Source: UBA9988 sp964574105 (GTDB lineage: Bacteria; Patescibacteriota; Minisyncoccia; Phycocordibacterales; UBA9988). From it: a DNA stretch of 36,958 nt. Every line of letters starts with the position of its first letter. The stretch's first letter is position 1. This document shows, in pieces, positions 7,612 through 14,995 of the stretch. The notes beneath the pieces are model-generated. The model was given only the letters and a program-made list of their open reading frames with translations, did no database searches and had not been told where the DNA came from. Location: the NCBI GenBank assembly GCA_964574105.1, contig CAZNKH010000003.1:1-36958 (forward strand), given 5' to 3'. A program made the translations under genes and the position numbers.

Positions 7612-9549
7612 TTAGTGTAGCATACCCTTAAGAGCGCGGACCGTGCCGGTCCTTGCGTCAATGTACGCACGATCCGGATAGAGAGAGAAAATATCGTTAC
7701 AACGAGTAACATGTCCTACTGGGGCTCGTAGATAACAATCTAGTATCACCTGCTTTCCTTTTGTAAAAGTATTAATCTCAATAATACGCTGAGTAAAGGT
7801 GTTTATATTAACAACGAGTAAAGCAATGAGGAATATTTTAACAATGCTTCCTTTATTAGGAATATCAGAGAAGATAAAAAACATTCCAAGCGGTATGAGC
7901 ATGGAAAAAGAAACGTAACGAGATGAAGAGGCTAGCCCCAGACCAAAAGCTGATCGACCAACGGTAATACATACTATAAAGACGAGTGCAAAAAGTATGG
8001 CACTAATACCATACACAAGGAGAGGTGCAGATTTCTTGCTCTGCCGCAAAATAAGCACTCCTAAGAGAGTGGTGCTTATTGTAGTGCCAGTGAGAATGCA
8101 ATTTATCCAAAAATCATCACCAAAGTAGAAAAAACCGCCACTAACAACCACCGCAATGAAGCGAAAGGTATCAAGACTCGGGATGAATGTAAGAATAGTC
8201 TGAAAGTTGGGTTGGAACCCAATCCAATAAGCACACATTATCACTACATTTACTCCTATGAATATCCATTCTTTTCTCTGTGACCAGAGTAAGTATATAA
8301 GTGTAAACAGAGGAATAATGAGTCCATGCAGGCTTGAAAATGCACCAAAGAGTGAGAGAATCGTCATACATAAAGGACGCATCTCTCTGGTAGTAAGATA
8401 GAACGAGAGAAGCCAGAGAGAAAATAAAAGGAGCGGAAAAACAAATGCGATTTGAAAACCCCAAGTTATATTTTCAATTTGAAGTACATTTAAAAAGACG
8501 AGGGGGAGAAAAATATCGCTGATACATACCCTCTTACGAGCACGATAATAGAAATAACTAAAAATACAGAGTGAAGCAATAATAAAGCCATTTACTAATA
8601 CAATCTCCCAATATTGATTCCAGTGAGTAAGATACGCAAGTCCTTGCGTTAACAGGAGTCCAAACCCAATACGATGTTCATTGTGTTGAAATGCAAGCGT
8701 CTCCCATAAATGAAAGCGGTGAGAGAGAATATCAACCAATGTCCACTGATCCCGAAAGGGAATATTTACTGTATTAATAACGATGATGTGAACATAGTAA
8801 TACATGAGAAGCACCCATGTAGTAGCCACAATAATTATCGGGAGACGAACATAGTTAAACCATAACTGAAACACACGGAATAAGTACCGGGGTAATACAT
8901 GTAGAATTTTCATCTTTGTCACACCAGCTTCCCTCCCTCGCCAACTAATAGGGATGACCGCGTAAGAACAATCATTCGATATAGACTTGAGTGGTAATTC
9001 AACCGTTAGTTCAAAACCAGTACTTACGAGTGAAAAGGCATCAATACGGCTCTTACGATACAATTTAAATGCATTGGTGCTATCGTAGTATTGAAGATTA
9101 AAGAGTACCCCAATGAGCAGGTTGCCGAGACGATTTAAAACATACTTCCAGTACGGATAGTGTATGAGCGAACGAGTACGAAGAAAACGAGATCCAAACA
9201 CACAGTCATAACCCCCACTTGCCTTCAAAGAGTAGTTAATAAGATCGCTGGGATCATCTGATCCATCAGCCATAACTAACGCAACATATTCTCCTTTAGC
9301 ATGCGCGAGTCCTTCGCGTACCGCAGAACCAAAACCGGGTACACCAGTCCGAGAGATAAGGGTAAGACAAGGAATCTCTTGCAAGAGCTCCTTCACCGCA
9401 TCCTTTGTAGTATCGGTGCTCCCATCATCAACAACAATAATCTCGTGCGAAATAGTTTCAGTAAGGAGTGCAGTATGAAAACTTCGCACTGTAGCGCCAA
9501 TGCTTTCTACTTCATTTCGTGCTGGAATAATGAGAGAAATGCGGAACAT
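7612..9549 (-). CDS. family 2 glycosyltransferase fused to a polytopic membrane domain
   Basis: The first 220 residues are a GT2 domain of the dolichol-phosphate mannosyltransferase/GtrB type: ISLIIPARNEVESIG, the nucleotide-binding EIIVVDDGSTDTT, the metal-binding MADGSDDPSDL, and SWRGREAGVTKMK near its end. A membrane helix (LPIIIVATTWVLLMYYYVHI) leads into about 400 further residues with roughly ten hydrophobic segments. Their first loop, NIPFRDQWTLVDILSHRFHLWE, resembles the acidic first loop of GT-C enzymes. The protein may both make a lipid-linked sugar and transfer it, acting on envelope polymers or pilins; that is an inference from architecture. It heads the ruvX-pilMNO unit. Confidence 0.85.
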   Translation of the reverse strand: MFRISLIIPARNEVESIGATVRSFHTALLTETISHEIIVVDDGSTDTTKDAVKELLQEIPCLTLISRTGVPGFGSAVREGLAHAKGEYVALVMADGSDDPSDLINYSLKASGGYDCVFGSRFLRTRSLIHYPYWKYVLNRLGNLLIGVLFNLQYYDSTNAFKLYRKSRIDAFSLVSTGFELTVELPLKSISNDCSYAVIPISWRGREAGVTKMKILHVLPRYLFRVFQLWFNYVRLPIIIVATTWVLLMYYYVHIIVINTVNIPFRDQWTLVDILSHRFHLWETLAFQHNEHRIGFGLLLTQGLAYLTHWNQYWEIVLVNGFIIASLCIFSYFYYRARKRVCISDIFLPLVFLNVLQIENITWGFQIAFVFPLLLFSLWLLSFYLTTREMRPLCMTILSLFGAFSSLHGLIIPLFTLIYLLWSQRKEWIFIGVNVVIMCAYWIGFQPNFQTILTFIPSLDTFRFIAVVVSGGFFYFGDDFWINCILTGTTISTTLLGVLILRQSKKSAPLLVYGISAILFALVFIVCITVGRSAFGLGLASSSRYVSFSMLIPLGMFFIFSDIPNKGSIVKIFLIALLVVNINTFTQRIIEINTFTKGKQVILDCYLRAPVGHVTRCNDIFSLYPDRAYIDARTGTVRALKGMLH

Positions 9550-9558
9550 GAGTATACA

Positions 9559-9660
9559 GGGACGGAAAGAATGAGATTCGAACTCATAGTGTCCTTACAG
9601 GCTCTCCAGTCTTTGTCGATTCTATTCGCACAAGATGTGATTGTAGAATCGAGCATCCCG
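9559..9660 (-). other. tRNA-like element with intact T-arm and degenerate 5' half
   Basis: Minus strand: a canonical T-arm (ATGAG TTCGAAT CTCAT) is followed by TCTTTCC and G, the 3' acceptor strand and discriminator typical of serine tRNAs. No GGAAAGA partner exists upstream. Instead there is a perfect 9-bp stem TCGATTCTA/TAGAATCGA (about 9612-9646) and a CTGGAGA segment like a Ser(GGA) anticodon loop without a matching stem. A pseudo-tRNA or recombination scar is most likely. Confidence 0.5.
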
Positions 9661-9667
9661 CGCAAGG

Positions 9668-9754
9668 CGGAGGCGAGAGGATTCGAACCTCTGATACCCT
9701 TTCGGATATAATGGTTTTCAAGACCATCCCTTTCAACCTCTCAGGCACGCCTCC
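9668..9754 (-). tRNA. tRNA-Ser (anticodon TGA)
   Basis: Acceptor GGAGGCG/CGCCTCC, discriminator G, anticodon stem ATGGT/ACCAT with loop CTTGAAA (TGA), long variable arm and T-loop TTCGAAT. CCA is not encoded. It lies just upstream of the tRNA-like element on the same strand. Confidence 0.96.
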
Positions 9755-9804
9755 GCCTTATTCGGGACAAGGCCGTTATCCTACCATACCTTATTTTTTC
9801 TGTC

Positions 9805-10341
9805 TCATCTACCTCCGATTTTGCGTCCAAGGTATAAGAACACAAATCCAATGAGATAACCGCCAAGAATATCTAGAGGATAGTGTACTCCCAAATAGAG
9901 ACGACTAAAGCCAATCAATAATACGAGCGAGATGGCAATAGAGATACCAATTCTACGCTTATGTCGTGAATGCGTACGCCGTAAAAAAAGGAAAATAGTA
10001 AGCGCATAGACAGAGACCGAGAGTGTTGCGTGTAGACTGGGAAAAGAACTAAAGCGCTCGGTAATAAGTGCAAATGGTGCGACGGGACGAATACGGAGTA
10101 CAGCATCTTTTAAGAGAACAACTGAATATGCGCTCCCTAGATAAGAACATACGAGACCAAGACCTGCGCGCAGATCCCGTCTGAAAAGAAGGAAGTAAAT
10201 AAAAAAACCTATCACCGCTCCTCCCGCGACCCACACATGTCCCAACTTCGTCAACTCTAAAAAAATACTATTCAACCATGGTACACGCCAAGCAGTAACC
10301 GTCTCAACAATACTATGATCAAGTGAGATAAGCGCATTCAT
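9805..10341 (-). CDS. PAP2-family membrane phosphatase
   Basis: The 178-residue integral membrane protein carries the three PAP2 motifs: KDAVLRIRP, SFPSLHA (the usual PSGH as PSLH, retaining the catalytic His) and SRLYLGVHYPLDILGG. Such enzymes dephosphorylate undecaprenyl pyrophosphate or phosphatidate-type lipids at the outer face of the membrane; recycling of the cell-wall carrier is a plausible role here. Start at 10341 (MNALISLDH) matches the usual family N-terminus. A GGAGG lies about 25 bases before it, near an in-frame CTG, so a slightly longer product is possible. Divergent from the next gene. Confidence 0.88.
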   Translation of the reverse strand: MNALISLDHSIVETVTAWRVPWLNSIFLELTKLGHVWVAGGAVIGFFIYFLLFRRDLRAGLGLVCSYLGSAYSVVLLKDAVLRIRPVAPFALITERFSSFPSLHATLSVSVYALTIFLFLRRTHSRHKRRIGISIAISLVLLIGFSRLYLGVHYPLDILGGYLIGFVFLYLGRKIGGR

Positions 10342-10398
10342 GGCAATGGAGTATATACACAGTATACCTCCTACACAGGTCTCTGCTACAATAGGAAT

Positions 10399-10860
10399 AT
10401 GGATGGCCGTACCACATTTTCTTGGGTTGCGCTTGAACACGATGAAAAGGAGCACTCCATCGACTGGTACTGGGGTTTTGGTGCAATGGTACTTGCACTT
10501 GCTCTCGTCTCAATCTTTTTCAATAACATACTTCTCGCACTCATCTTTCTTCTTGGAGGATTCTCGTATATGACTTACACGGCGCGCAAGCCAGAAGAGG
10601 TAACCGTTACTATTTCGAGTCGCGGCGTACATATGGGAAGAACAATGTACCCTTTTGGAGAAATACATGCGTACTCTTTTGACCTAGAGCCGCCACGACG
10701 ACGCTTGGTGCTCATCTCGGATCGTGCGATAGTGAGTCATATCTACATTCCTATTGACGCGGATGAGGACATTGCCTCCATCCGCGAACATTTGAATCCC
10801 TTCATAGATGAGGTACCCTACCTCCCCACTCTCGTCGATAGAATTACAGAGTACTTATAG
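10399..10860 (+). CDS. conserved membrane protein, two helices plus soluble beta domain
   Basis: The 153-residue product has an acidic/aromatic N-terminus (EHDEKEHSIDWYWG), two closely spaced membrane helices (FGAMVLALALVSIFF and ILLALIFLLGGFSYMTY, residues about 27-60) and a beta-rich cytoplasmic domain (EEVTVTISSRGVHMGRTMYPFGEIHAYSF...) that resembles bacterial PH-like domains. The C-terminus ends DRITEYL. Proteins of this plan recur in parcubacterial genomes, but I know no function. AGGA precedes the ATG by three bases. It converges on tRNA-Arg(GCG), with only three bases between them. Confidence 0.75.
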   Translation: MDGRTTFSWVALEHDEKEHSIDWYWGFGAMVLALALVSIFFNNILLALIFLLGGFSYMTYTARKPEEVTVTISSRGVHMGRTMYPFGEIHAYSFDLEPPRRRLVLISDRAIVSHIYIPIDADEDIASIREHLNPFIDEVPYLPTLVDRITEYL

Positions 10861-10863
10861 CAG

Positions 10864-10935
10864 TCCTCTCGACAGGAATCGAACCTGTATTACAAGCTCC
10901 GCAAGCTTGCGTCCTATCCGTTGAACGACGAGAGG
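10864..10935 (-). tRNA. tRNA-Arg (anticodon GCG)
   Basis: Acceptor CCTCTCG/CGAGAGG, discriminator A, anticodon stem CAAGC/GCTTG with loop TTGCGGA, giving GCG, and T-loop TTCGATT. CCA is not encoded. Most bacteria read CGN with an ACG (inosine) tRNA, so a G34 arginine tRNA is unusual. It lies 26 bases downstream of rpsT and is probably cotranscribed. Confidence 0.9.
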
Positions 10936-10961
10936 AAGATTTTATCGTGTAAAAACCACGC

Positions 10962-11255
10962 TTACGCGACAGGATTCTTTACTTTAAGACCCACTTGCAT
11001 AGCACTACGGCGAAAGAACTTCACCAGTCGTGACTTCTTTCGTGCTGCCGTATTCTCTTTTATCACACCGCGTTTTGCAGCCTTATCAATAGCTTGGAAT
11101 GCGACGCTCAACTCTTTCTCATTCTGCGGACTTATCAAAGCGATTTTCTTAGTATCTTTAATGGTGGAGCGCATCTTCTTCCTGCGCGCATCATTAACTA
11201 CACGCTTACGCGCGGAACCACGGAGTGCTTTTTTTGCTGATTGTGTTATTGGCAT
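10962..11255 (-). CDS. rpsT: 30S ribosomal protein S20
   Basis: The 97-residue basic helical protein matches bS20: MPITQSAKKALRGSARKRVVNDARRKKMRSTIKD at the N-terminus, then DKAAKRGVIKENTAARKKSRL, the segment that binds 16S rRNA near helix 44. Length is slightly above the usual 85-90. No Shine-Dalgarno precedes the ATG. It has a clear promoter (TTGCCA-17-TACACT) that overlaps the divergent ruvA promoter. Confidence 0.96.
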   Translation of the reverse strand: MPITQSAKKALRGSARKRVVNDARRKKMRSTIKDTKKIALISPQNEKELSVAFQAIDKAAKRGVIKENTAARKKSRLVKFFRRSAMQVGLKVKNPVA

Positions 11256-11270
11256 AATGGTACCTAGAGG

Positions 11271-11299
11271 AGTGTACCAGACCTACACCGCCTTGGCAA
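11271..11299 (-). promoter_or_regulatory. rpsT promoter (TTGCCA-17-TACACT)
   Basis: Minus strand: -35 TTGCCA (11294-11299), 17-base spacer, -10 TACACT (11271-11276) with TG one base before it. Predicted start about 11264, leaving a leader of roughly ten bases. Confidence 0.7.
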
Positions 11300-11303
11300 T
11301 CCC

Positions 11304-11312
11304 TGCTATAGT
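11304..11312 (+). promoter_or_regulatory. extended -10 of ruvA promoter (TGC-TATAGT)
   Basis: TGC followed by TATAGT at 11307-11312, only six bases before the ruvA ATG at 11319. The expected transcription start coincides with the start codon, so the mRNA would be leaderless. No good -35 hexamer is seen. Confidence 0.55.
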
Positions 11313-11318
11313 GTCCCT

Positions 11319-11885
11319 ATGATTGGCTCAATTACCGGTACTGTCGCCCAAAAAGGAACTCGATCGCTCACTATTGATGTGCATGGTGTCGGTTTTTGCG
11401 TCTTTGTACCTTCAGACACTCTCCTCGCCAACGCACTCGGGTCTCCGGTATCACTCCTCACCCACCTCGCCGTACGAGAAGACGCACTAGAACTCTACGG
11501 CTTTAGTGATTCAGAAAGTCTGCGACTCTTTACTCTTCTTATTGGTATCCCCGGTATTGGTCCAAAGAGTGCTCTCGCCATCCTCTCGCTTGCAAGCCCT
11601 GCCGCCCTCTCCCGTGCCGTACACGACAATGATCTCGCCTACCTCACCAAGGTCTCGGGGATAGGGAAAAAGAGTGCAGAAAAAATTATTCTTGAACTAC
11701 GCGATAAACTCATGAAGGATGAGAATGCAATTACAGGATCTGCTACCGACACTGATGTGTTGGAGGCACTGCGCTCACTCGGCTATTCACTGAATGAATC
11801 TCGTGAAGCGCTCAAACACATACCAGTTGAATGCATAGAAACAAGCGCGCGCATCCGTGAAGCCTTACGATATTTAAGCACATGA
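11319..11885 (+). CDS. ruvA: Holliday junction DNA helicase subunit RuvA
   Basis: RuvA binds the four-way junction as a tetramer and loads RuvB. Domain I is an OB fold (MIGSITGTVAQKGTRSLTIDVHGVGFCVFVP), domain II has two helix-hairpin-helix motifs (LLIGIPGIGPKSALAIL and LTKVSGIGKKSAEKIILELRDKL), and domain III (ALRSLGYSLNESREALKHI) is the RuvB-binding part. Length of 188 aa is near normal. It starts a plus-strand operon and overlaps the next gene by four bases (ATGA). ruvB and ruvC are found 13 kb to the right. Confidence 0.97.
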   Translation: MIGSITGTVAQKGTRSLTIDVHGVGFCVFVPSDTLLANALGSPVSLLTHLAVREDALELYGFSDSESLRLFTLLIGIPGIGPKSALAILSLASPAALSRAVHDNDLAYLTKVSGIGKKSAEKIILELRDKLMKDENAITGSATDTDVLEALRSLGYSLNESREALKHIPVECIETSARIREALRYLST

Positions 11886-13054
11886 AAAAGATAATCTCTA
11901 TCTATCACTATCTCTGGGCACTATGTGCCGCGCTCTGGTACCACTTACCTGCACAAAGACTTGTTGTCATTGGTGTTACGGGAACTAAGGGCAAATCTAC
12001 GGTGGTAGATATTATCGCAGCAATACTCGCTGAAGCAGGAAGAAAGACAGTCATCTCTTCAACTGTGCACTTTTCTATTGCAGGGAAGAGCGAGCGAAAT
12101 CTCACAAAAATGTCTATGCCGGGGAAAGGTTACCTACAGCAATTACTTGCACGAGGGATCAAAGAAGGGTGCACTCATGCGGTCATTGAGATGACGAGCG
12201 AGGGAGCCCGTCAACATCGGCATCGCTTTATCCCGCTTAATGTACTCGTCGTCACTAACATCTCTCCAGAGCACATTGAATCACACGGCTCCTACGAAAA
12301 CTACCTCGCAGCAAAAGTATCTATTGCACAAGAGTTGGAACGATCAACGAAACCAAACCGCTCTCTTGTGGTAAATCGTAACGACCAAGAAAAGTCTCAC
12401 TTTCTCTCGCTTTCTGTGCCACACAAGATTGAGATAGGTACAGAAGACACATTCCCCTACTCCACACTGCTCCCCGGAGAGATGAATCGCTTTAATATCC
12501 TCATTGCCGCCGCGGCGGCACGCGCAGTTGATATAAGTGAAGAAGTAATTACAAGAGCAATTCAAAAATTTCACGGAGTGCGCGGTAGAATGGAGCAGAT
12601 AGAAAATAACCGTGGTATTACTATCTATGTAGATTACGCGCACACTGCAGACTCACTTCGCGCCGCTTACAAGGCGAGCGGTACAGGACCAAAGATTTGT
12701 GTATTAGGGAGTTGTGGTGGTGGAAGAGATACATGGAAGCGCCCCGTCATGGCACGGATTGCACACGAGTACTGTGAAAAGATCATCTTTACGAATGAGG
12801 ATCCCTACGATGAAGATCCAGAAGCAATTCTCAACGACATGAGTTCTGCGCTCCCCCATGGAGCATCATTGAGTATTCTCAACCGTCGTGAAGCAATTAA
12901 GACAGCACTCAGAGAGGCGAAACAAGGTGATACAGTTATGATTACCGGCAAAGGCACCGATCCGTACATTATGGGCACTCACGGGACCAAAATTCCATGG
13001 GATGATGCAACGGTGGTACGAGAAGAGTTGCAAGCCCTAGAGAATCAAGTGTAA
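11882..13054 (+). CDS. Mur ligase, MurE-like, without N-terminal domain
   Basis: The protein (390 aa) has the Mur ligase central ATPase domain: P-loop GVTGTKGKST at residues 31-40, VIEMTSEGARQHRHRF, NISPEHIESHGSYENYLAAK, then RGRMEQI..NRGITIYVDYAHTADSL and the C-terminal domain with SCGGGRDTWKRPVMARIA. These are MurE features (addition of the third amino acid to UDP-MurNAc-dipeptide). The usual N-terminal UDP-binding domain is missing; a hydrophobic stretch (ISIYHYLWALCAALWYHLPAQ) replaces it. The MurE specificity motif DNPR reads EDPY here, so the amino acid is uncertain. Coupled to ruvA by a four-base overlap. Confidence 0.85.
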   Translation: MKKIISIYHYLWALCAALWYHLPAQRLVVIGVTGTKGKSTVVDIIAAILAEAGRKTVISSTVHFSIAGKSERNLTKMSMPGKGYLQQLLARGIKEGCTHAVIEMTSEGARQHRHRFIPLNVLVVTNISPEHIESHGSYENYLAAKVSIAQELERSTKPNRSLVVNRNDQEKSHFLSLSVPHKIEIGTEDTFPYSTLLPGEMNRFNILIAAAAARAVDISEEVITRAIQKFHGVRGRMEQIENNRGITIYVDYAHTADSLRAAYKASGTGPKICVLGSCGGGRDTWKRPVMARIAHEYCEKIIFTNEDPYDEDPEAILNDMSSALPHGASLSILNRREAIKTALREAKQGDTVMITGKGTDPYIMGTHGTKIPWDDATVVREELQALENQV

Positions 13055-13058
13055 AGAT

Positions 13059-13712
13059 ATGACTCGCACACAGCAGATTGCCGGAGCTTGTATTGTGGGT
13101 ATTATTCTCACAGCACTTGGTATATGGTTTATCTCAAGTAGAGATATCGCCCTTTCTTTTCCAATTCGACCAGAAGCACAGAGCTCCTTATTTGGCGCAA
13201 TGTCATTGACGCGAACAACAGAAATATCTTTGGGTAAAAAAAGTCACGAGTATCTTATAATAGACTACACCGCACACGAGGGTAAGCCACAAAAAATCTC
13301 TGGGTGGAGTATAGAGAGTACAAAAAAAAAGATGCGGGTTTCTATCCCTGAAGGGAATATGCTCTTTCGCCAAGGAGTAATACCGACACTCTCTCCCATC
13401 TTACTCTTTCCCGGAGAGAGGGCACTCGTCTCAAGTGGATCCTCACCGGTAGGTATTTCATTCCAGACTAATATCTGTAGTCCAACACTAGAGCAGTTTC
13501 AAACTTTTTACCCAGCACTTGCAAGAACAGAAAACACTATTACTGAAGGTTTTTACAATGACTGTGTGAAAGAAGAAAGCGACGATCCGCAATTCTTCTC
13601 TCCAGAATGGAGAGTATTCCTAGATACGCAGGATTCTCTTTTCTCATCTGAGCATGATCGTCTCATACTGCGGGATGAACAAGGACTCATTGTTGCAGAG
13701 TATCGTTACTGA
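13059..13712 (+). CDS. membrane-anchored protein with lamin-tail-like domain
   Basis: After a short basic N-terminus there is one membrane helix (IAGACIVGIILTALGIWFI, about residues 7-25) and a roughly 190-residue outer domain. The segment HEYLIIDYTAHEGKPQKISGWSIES...PILLFPGERALVSSGSSPVGISFQTNICS has the pattern of lamin-tail/LTD-like beta sandwiches seen in secreted bacterial proteins; this is a weak resemblance. A conserved-looking NICSPTLEQFQTFYPAL and later CVKEE suggest a Cys pair. It follows the Mur ligase by four bases, so an envelope role is reasonable. Its 3' end overlaps the convergent methyltransferase gene by 26 bases. Confidence 0.65.
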   Translation: MTRTQQIAGACIVGIILTALGIWFISSRDIALSFPIRPEAQSSLFGAMSLTRTTEISLGKKSHEYLIIDYTAHEGKPQKISGWSIESTKKKMRVSIPEGNMLFRQGVIPTLSPILLFPGERALVSSGSSPVGISFQTNICSPTLEQFQTFYPALARTENTITEGFYNDCVKEESDDPQFFSPEWRVFLDTQDSLFSSEHDRLILRDEQGLIVAEYRY

Positions 13713-14172
13713 GAGAAAACAGCGCAATCCCACAAGCAACAGAGACATTGAGTGATTCTTTTGTGCCGCGCATAGGGATCTCAATAATAATATCAGTGAG
13801 TGTAAGGAGTTTGTCTCCAATCCCGTCAACTTCATTCCCCACAACGAGCGCCGCATTCTTTTGTAAGGTGATGGTACGATAGTCTACTGATTGTTCACTC
13901 TGCTCAAGTGCAATAATCTGCACTCCTGATTGTTTGAGTTCTGTAAGAAGTGTGTCACTATTCTCTCGTAGCTCCCACTCCACGCTCTTTTCCGCCCCAA
14001 GAGAGGCTTTAAGCACATGAGTATTTGGACGACCAAAGCGATCTACCGGTGTGGGAGTAATTCCGCAGAGGTAGACCTTCTTTACCCCAACCGCATCCGC
14101 GCTACGCAAAATACTCCCCACATTTTCACTGCTTCGCACATTGTGGAGAATGAGAGAAAGTGAGTGTGACAT
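13687..14172 (-). CDS. SpoU/TrmH-family RNA 2'-O-methyltransferase
   Basis: The 161-residue protein is a compact SPOUT methyltransferase that uses S-adenosylmethionine bound in a trefoil knot. Motif 1 is LILHNVRSSENVGSILRSADAVGV; motif 2 NAALVVGNEVDGIG; motif 3 IIIEIPMRGTKESLNVSVACGIALF, including the Asn-Ser pair. It lacks an extra RNA-binding domain. ATG at 14172 is chosen because the longer frame to 14268 merely translates across tRNA-Lys. The gene starts six bases after that tRNA, so it likely shares its transcript and is freed by tRNA 3' processing. Target RNA not determined. Confidence 0.9.
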   Translation of the reverse strand: MSHSLSLILHNVRSSENVGSILRSADAVGVKKVYLCGITPTPVDRFGRPNTHVLKASLGAEKSVEWELRENSDTLLTELKQSGVQIIALEQSEQSVDYRTITLQKNAALVVGNEVDGIGDKLLTLTDIIIEIPMRGTKESLNVSVACGIALFSLSNDTLQQ

Positions 14173-14177
14173 CAGTG

Positions 14178-14250
14178 TCCGCCCAGTAGGATTCGAACCT
14201 ACGACCCTCTCCTTAAAAGGGAGCTGCTCTACCAACTGAGCTATGGGCGG
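14178..14250 (-). tRNA. tRNA-Lys (anticodon TTT)
   Basis: Acceptor CCGCCCA/TGGGCGG, discriminator A, D-arm AGCTCAGTTGGTAGAGC, anticodon loop CTTTTAA (TTT), T-loop TTCGAAT. The outermost anticodon-stem pair is a G-A mismatch. CCA is not encoded. Confidence 0.94.
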
Positions 14251-14288
14251 CTCGCGAAATAATACCACAGACGCCCCTTCTGTCCACG

Positions 14289-14993
14289 CTACACACTTAA
14301 AATGATTGACTCGAGAGCGATATCCATTTCTGCTTCGCCAGAGACCACACGCGAGGAGAGAAGTGCGAGAGAAAAAGAGAGCTCATTCAGCTCATCACGA
14401 GAATAGTTCCTCTCATACGCATGAGCTCTATTATAGACATTGGGTTTTAGTCCTGACTCGACGAGAGTAGTTTGTGATGCGAGAAGCATAGTCTTTATCT
14501 GCCAGATGAGCGGACGGAGAAGATCGTCATTAGAGATCCCTGCCATCCGTGCGCGTTGCAACTCAACCCATGCACCTTTTCTATCACGCTCTCCTATCTT
14601 TTGTGGCAGGGAAAAAATATTGTACTCAAGAGTTGCAGAAGGAGGTGCAAACGAGTACAGTTTTCCGTGTGTTTCAATGAGGGATAGTAATTTTTTATCA
14701 AGGGAATGTTCAAAGAGAAGGAAGTGATTTTCCGATTTTCCCATCGCAATAATAAGGTCAGAAAAAATCTCTTTTATTTCCTTATTCTCACTGAGCCGAA
14801 AACAAGAGACAAGATAGGCTCCACCAAAAAAACTTTTCTGAGATGCCGCATCAAAGACATCCTTCACATCGAGGGATTCGTCAGTAAACGCAAGATGTTG
14901 TGCCTCCGGATATTTGCGAGAGAATTGCTCCTTCAAAAGGCGATACCTTTCTCCAGCTTTCAGATTCCCATTCCCTACCACTGCGTAGATCAT
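14289..14993 (-). CDS. holA: DNA polymerase III delta subunit (HolA-like)
   Basis: Delta opens the beta clamp within the clamp loader. The product matches the family pattern: an N-terminal degenerate AAA+ region (MIYAVVGNGNLKAGERYRLLKEQF...FDAASQKSFFGGAYLVSCF), a mid segment DLIIAMGKSENHFLLFEHSLDKKLLSLIE, and the C-terminal collar helices (LLRPLIWQIKTMLLASQT...LNELSFSLALLSSRVVSGEAEMDIALESIIL). At 234 aa it is about 100 residues shorter than E. coli HolA. It follows xth by two bases. Confidence 0.8.
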   Translation of the reverse strand: MIYAVVGNGNLKAGERYRLLKEQFSRKYPEAQHLAFTDESLDVKDVFDAASQKSFFGGAYLVSCFRLSENKEIKEIFSDLIIAMGKSENHFLLFEHSLDKKLLSLIETHGKLYSFAPPSATLEYNIFSLPQKIGERDRKGAWVELQRARMAGISNDDLLRPLIWQIKTMLLASQTTLVESGLKPNVYNRAHAYERNYSRDELNELSFSLALLSSRVVSGEAEMDIALESIILSV

Positions 14994-14995
14994 AC

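Noticed and set aside
9559..9660. Group I intron within a tRNA, or tRNA-Sec
   Set aside because: The insert is far too short for an intron, and the fold lacks an 8-bp acceptor or a UCA anticodon arm with U33.
9301..9711. 136-codon plus-strand frame
   Set aside because: It is antisense to the glycosyltransferase and to tRNA-Ser; peptides like ARGFEPL are the usual product of reading across tRNA T-arms.
14173..14268. N-terminal extension of the SpoU methyltransferase
   Set aside because: The added residues (IAQLVEQLPFKERVVGSNPTG) are a translated tRNA-Lys gene.
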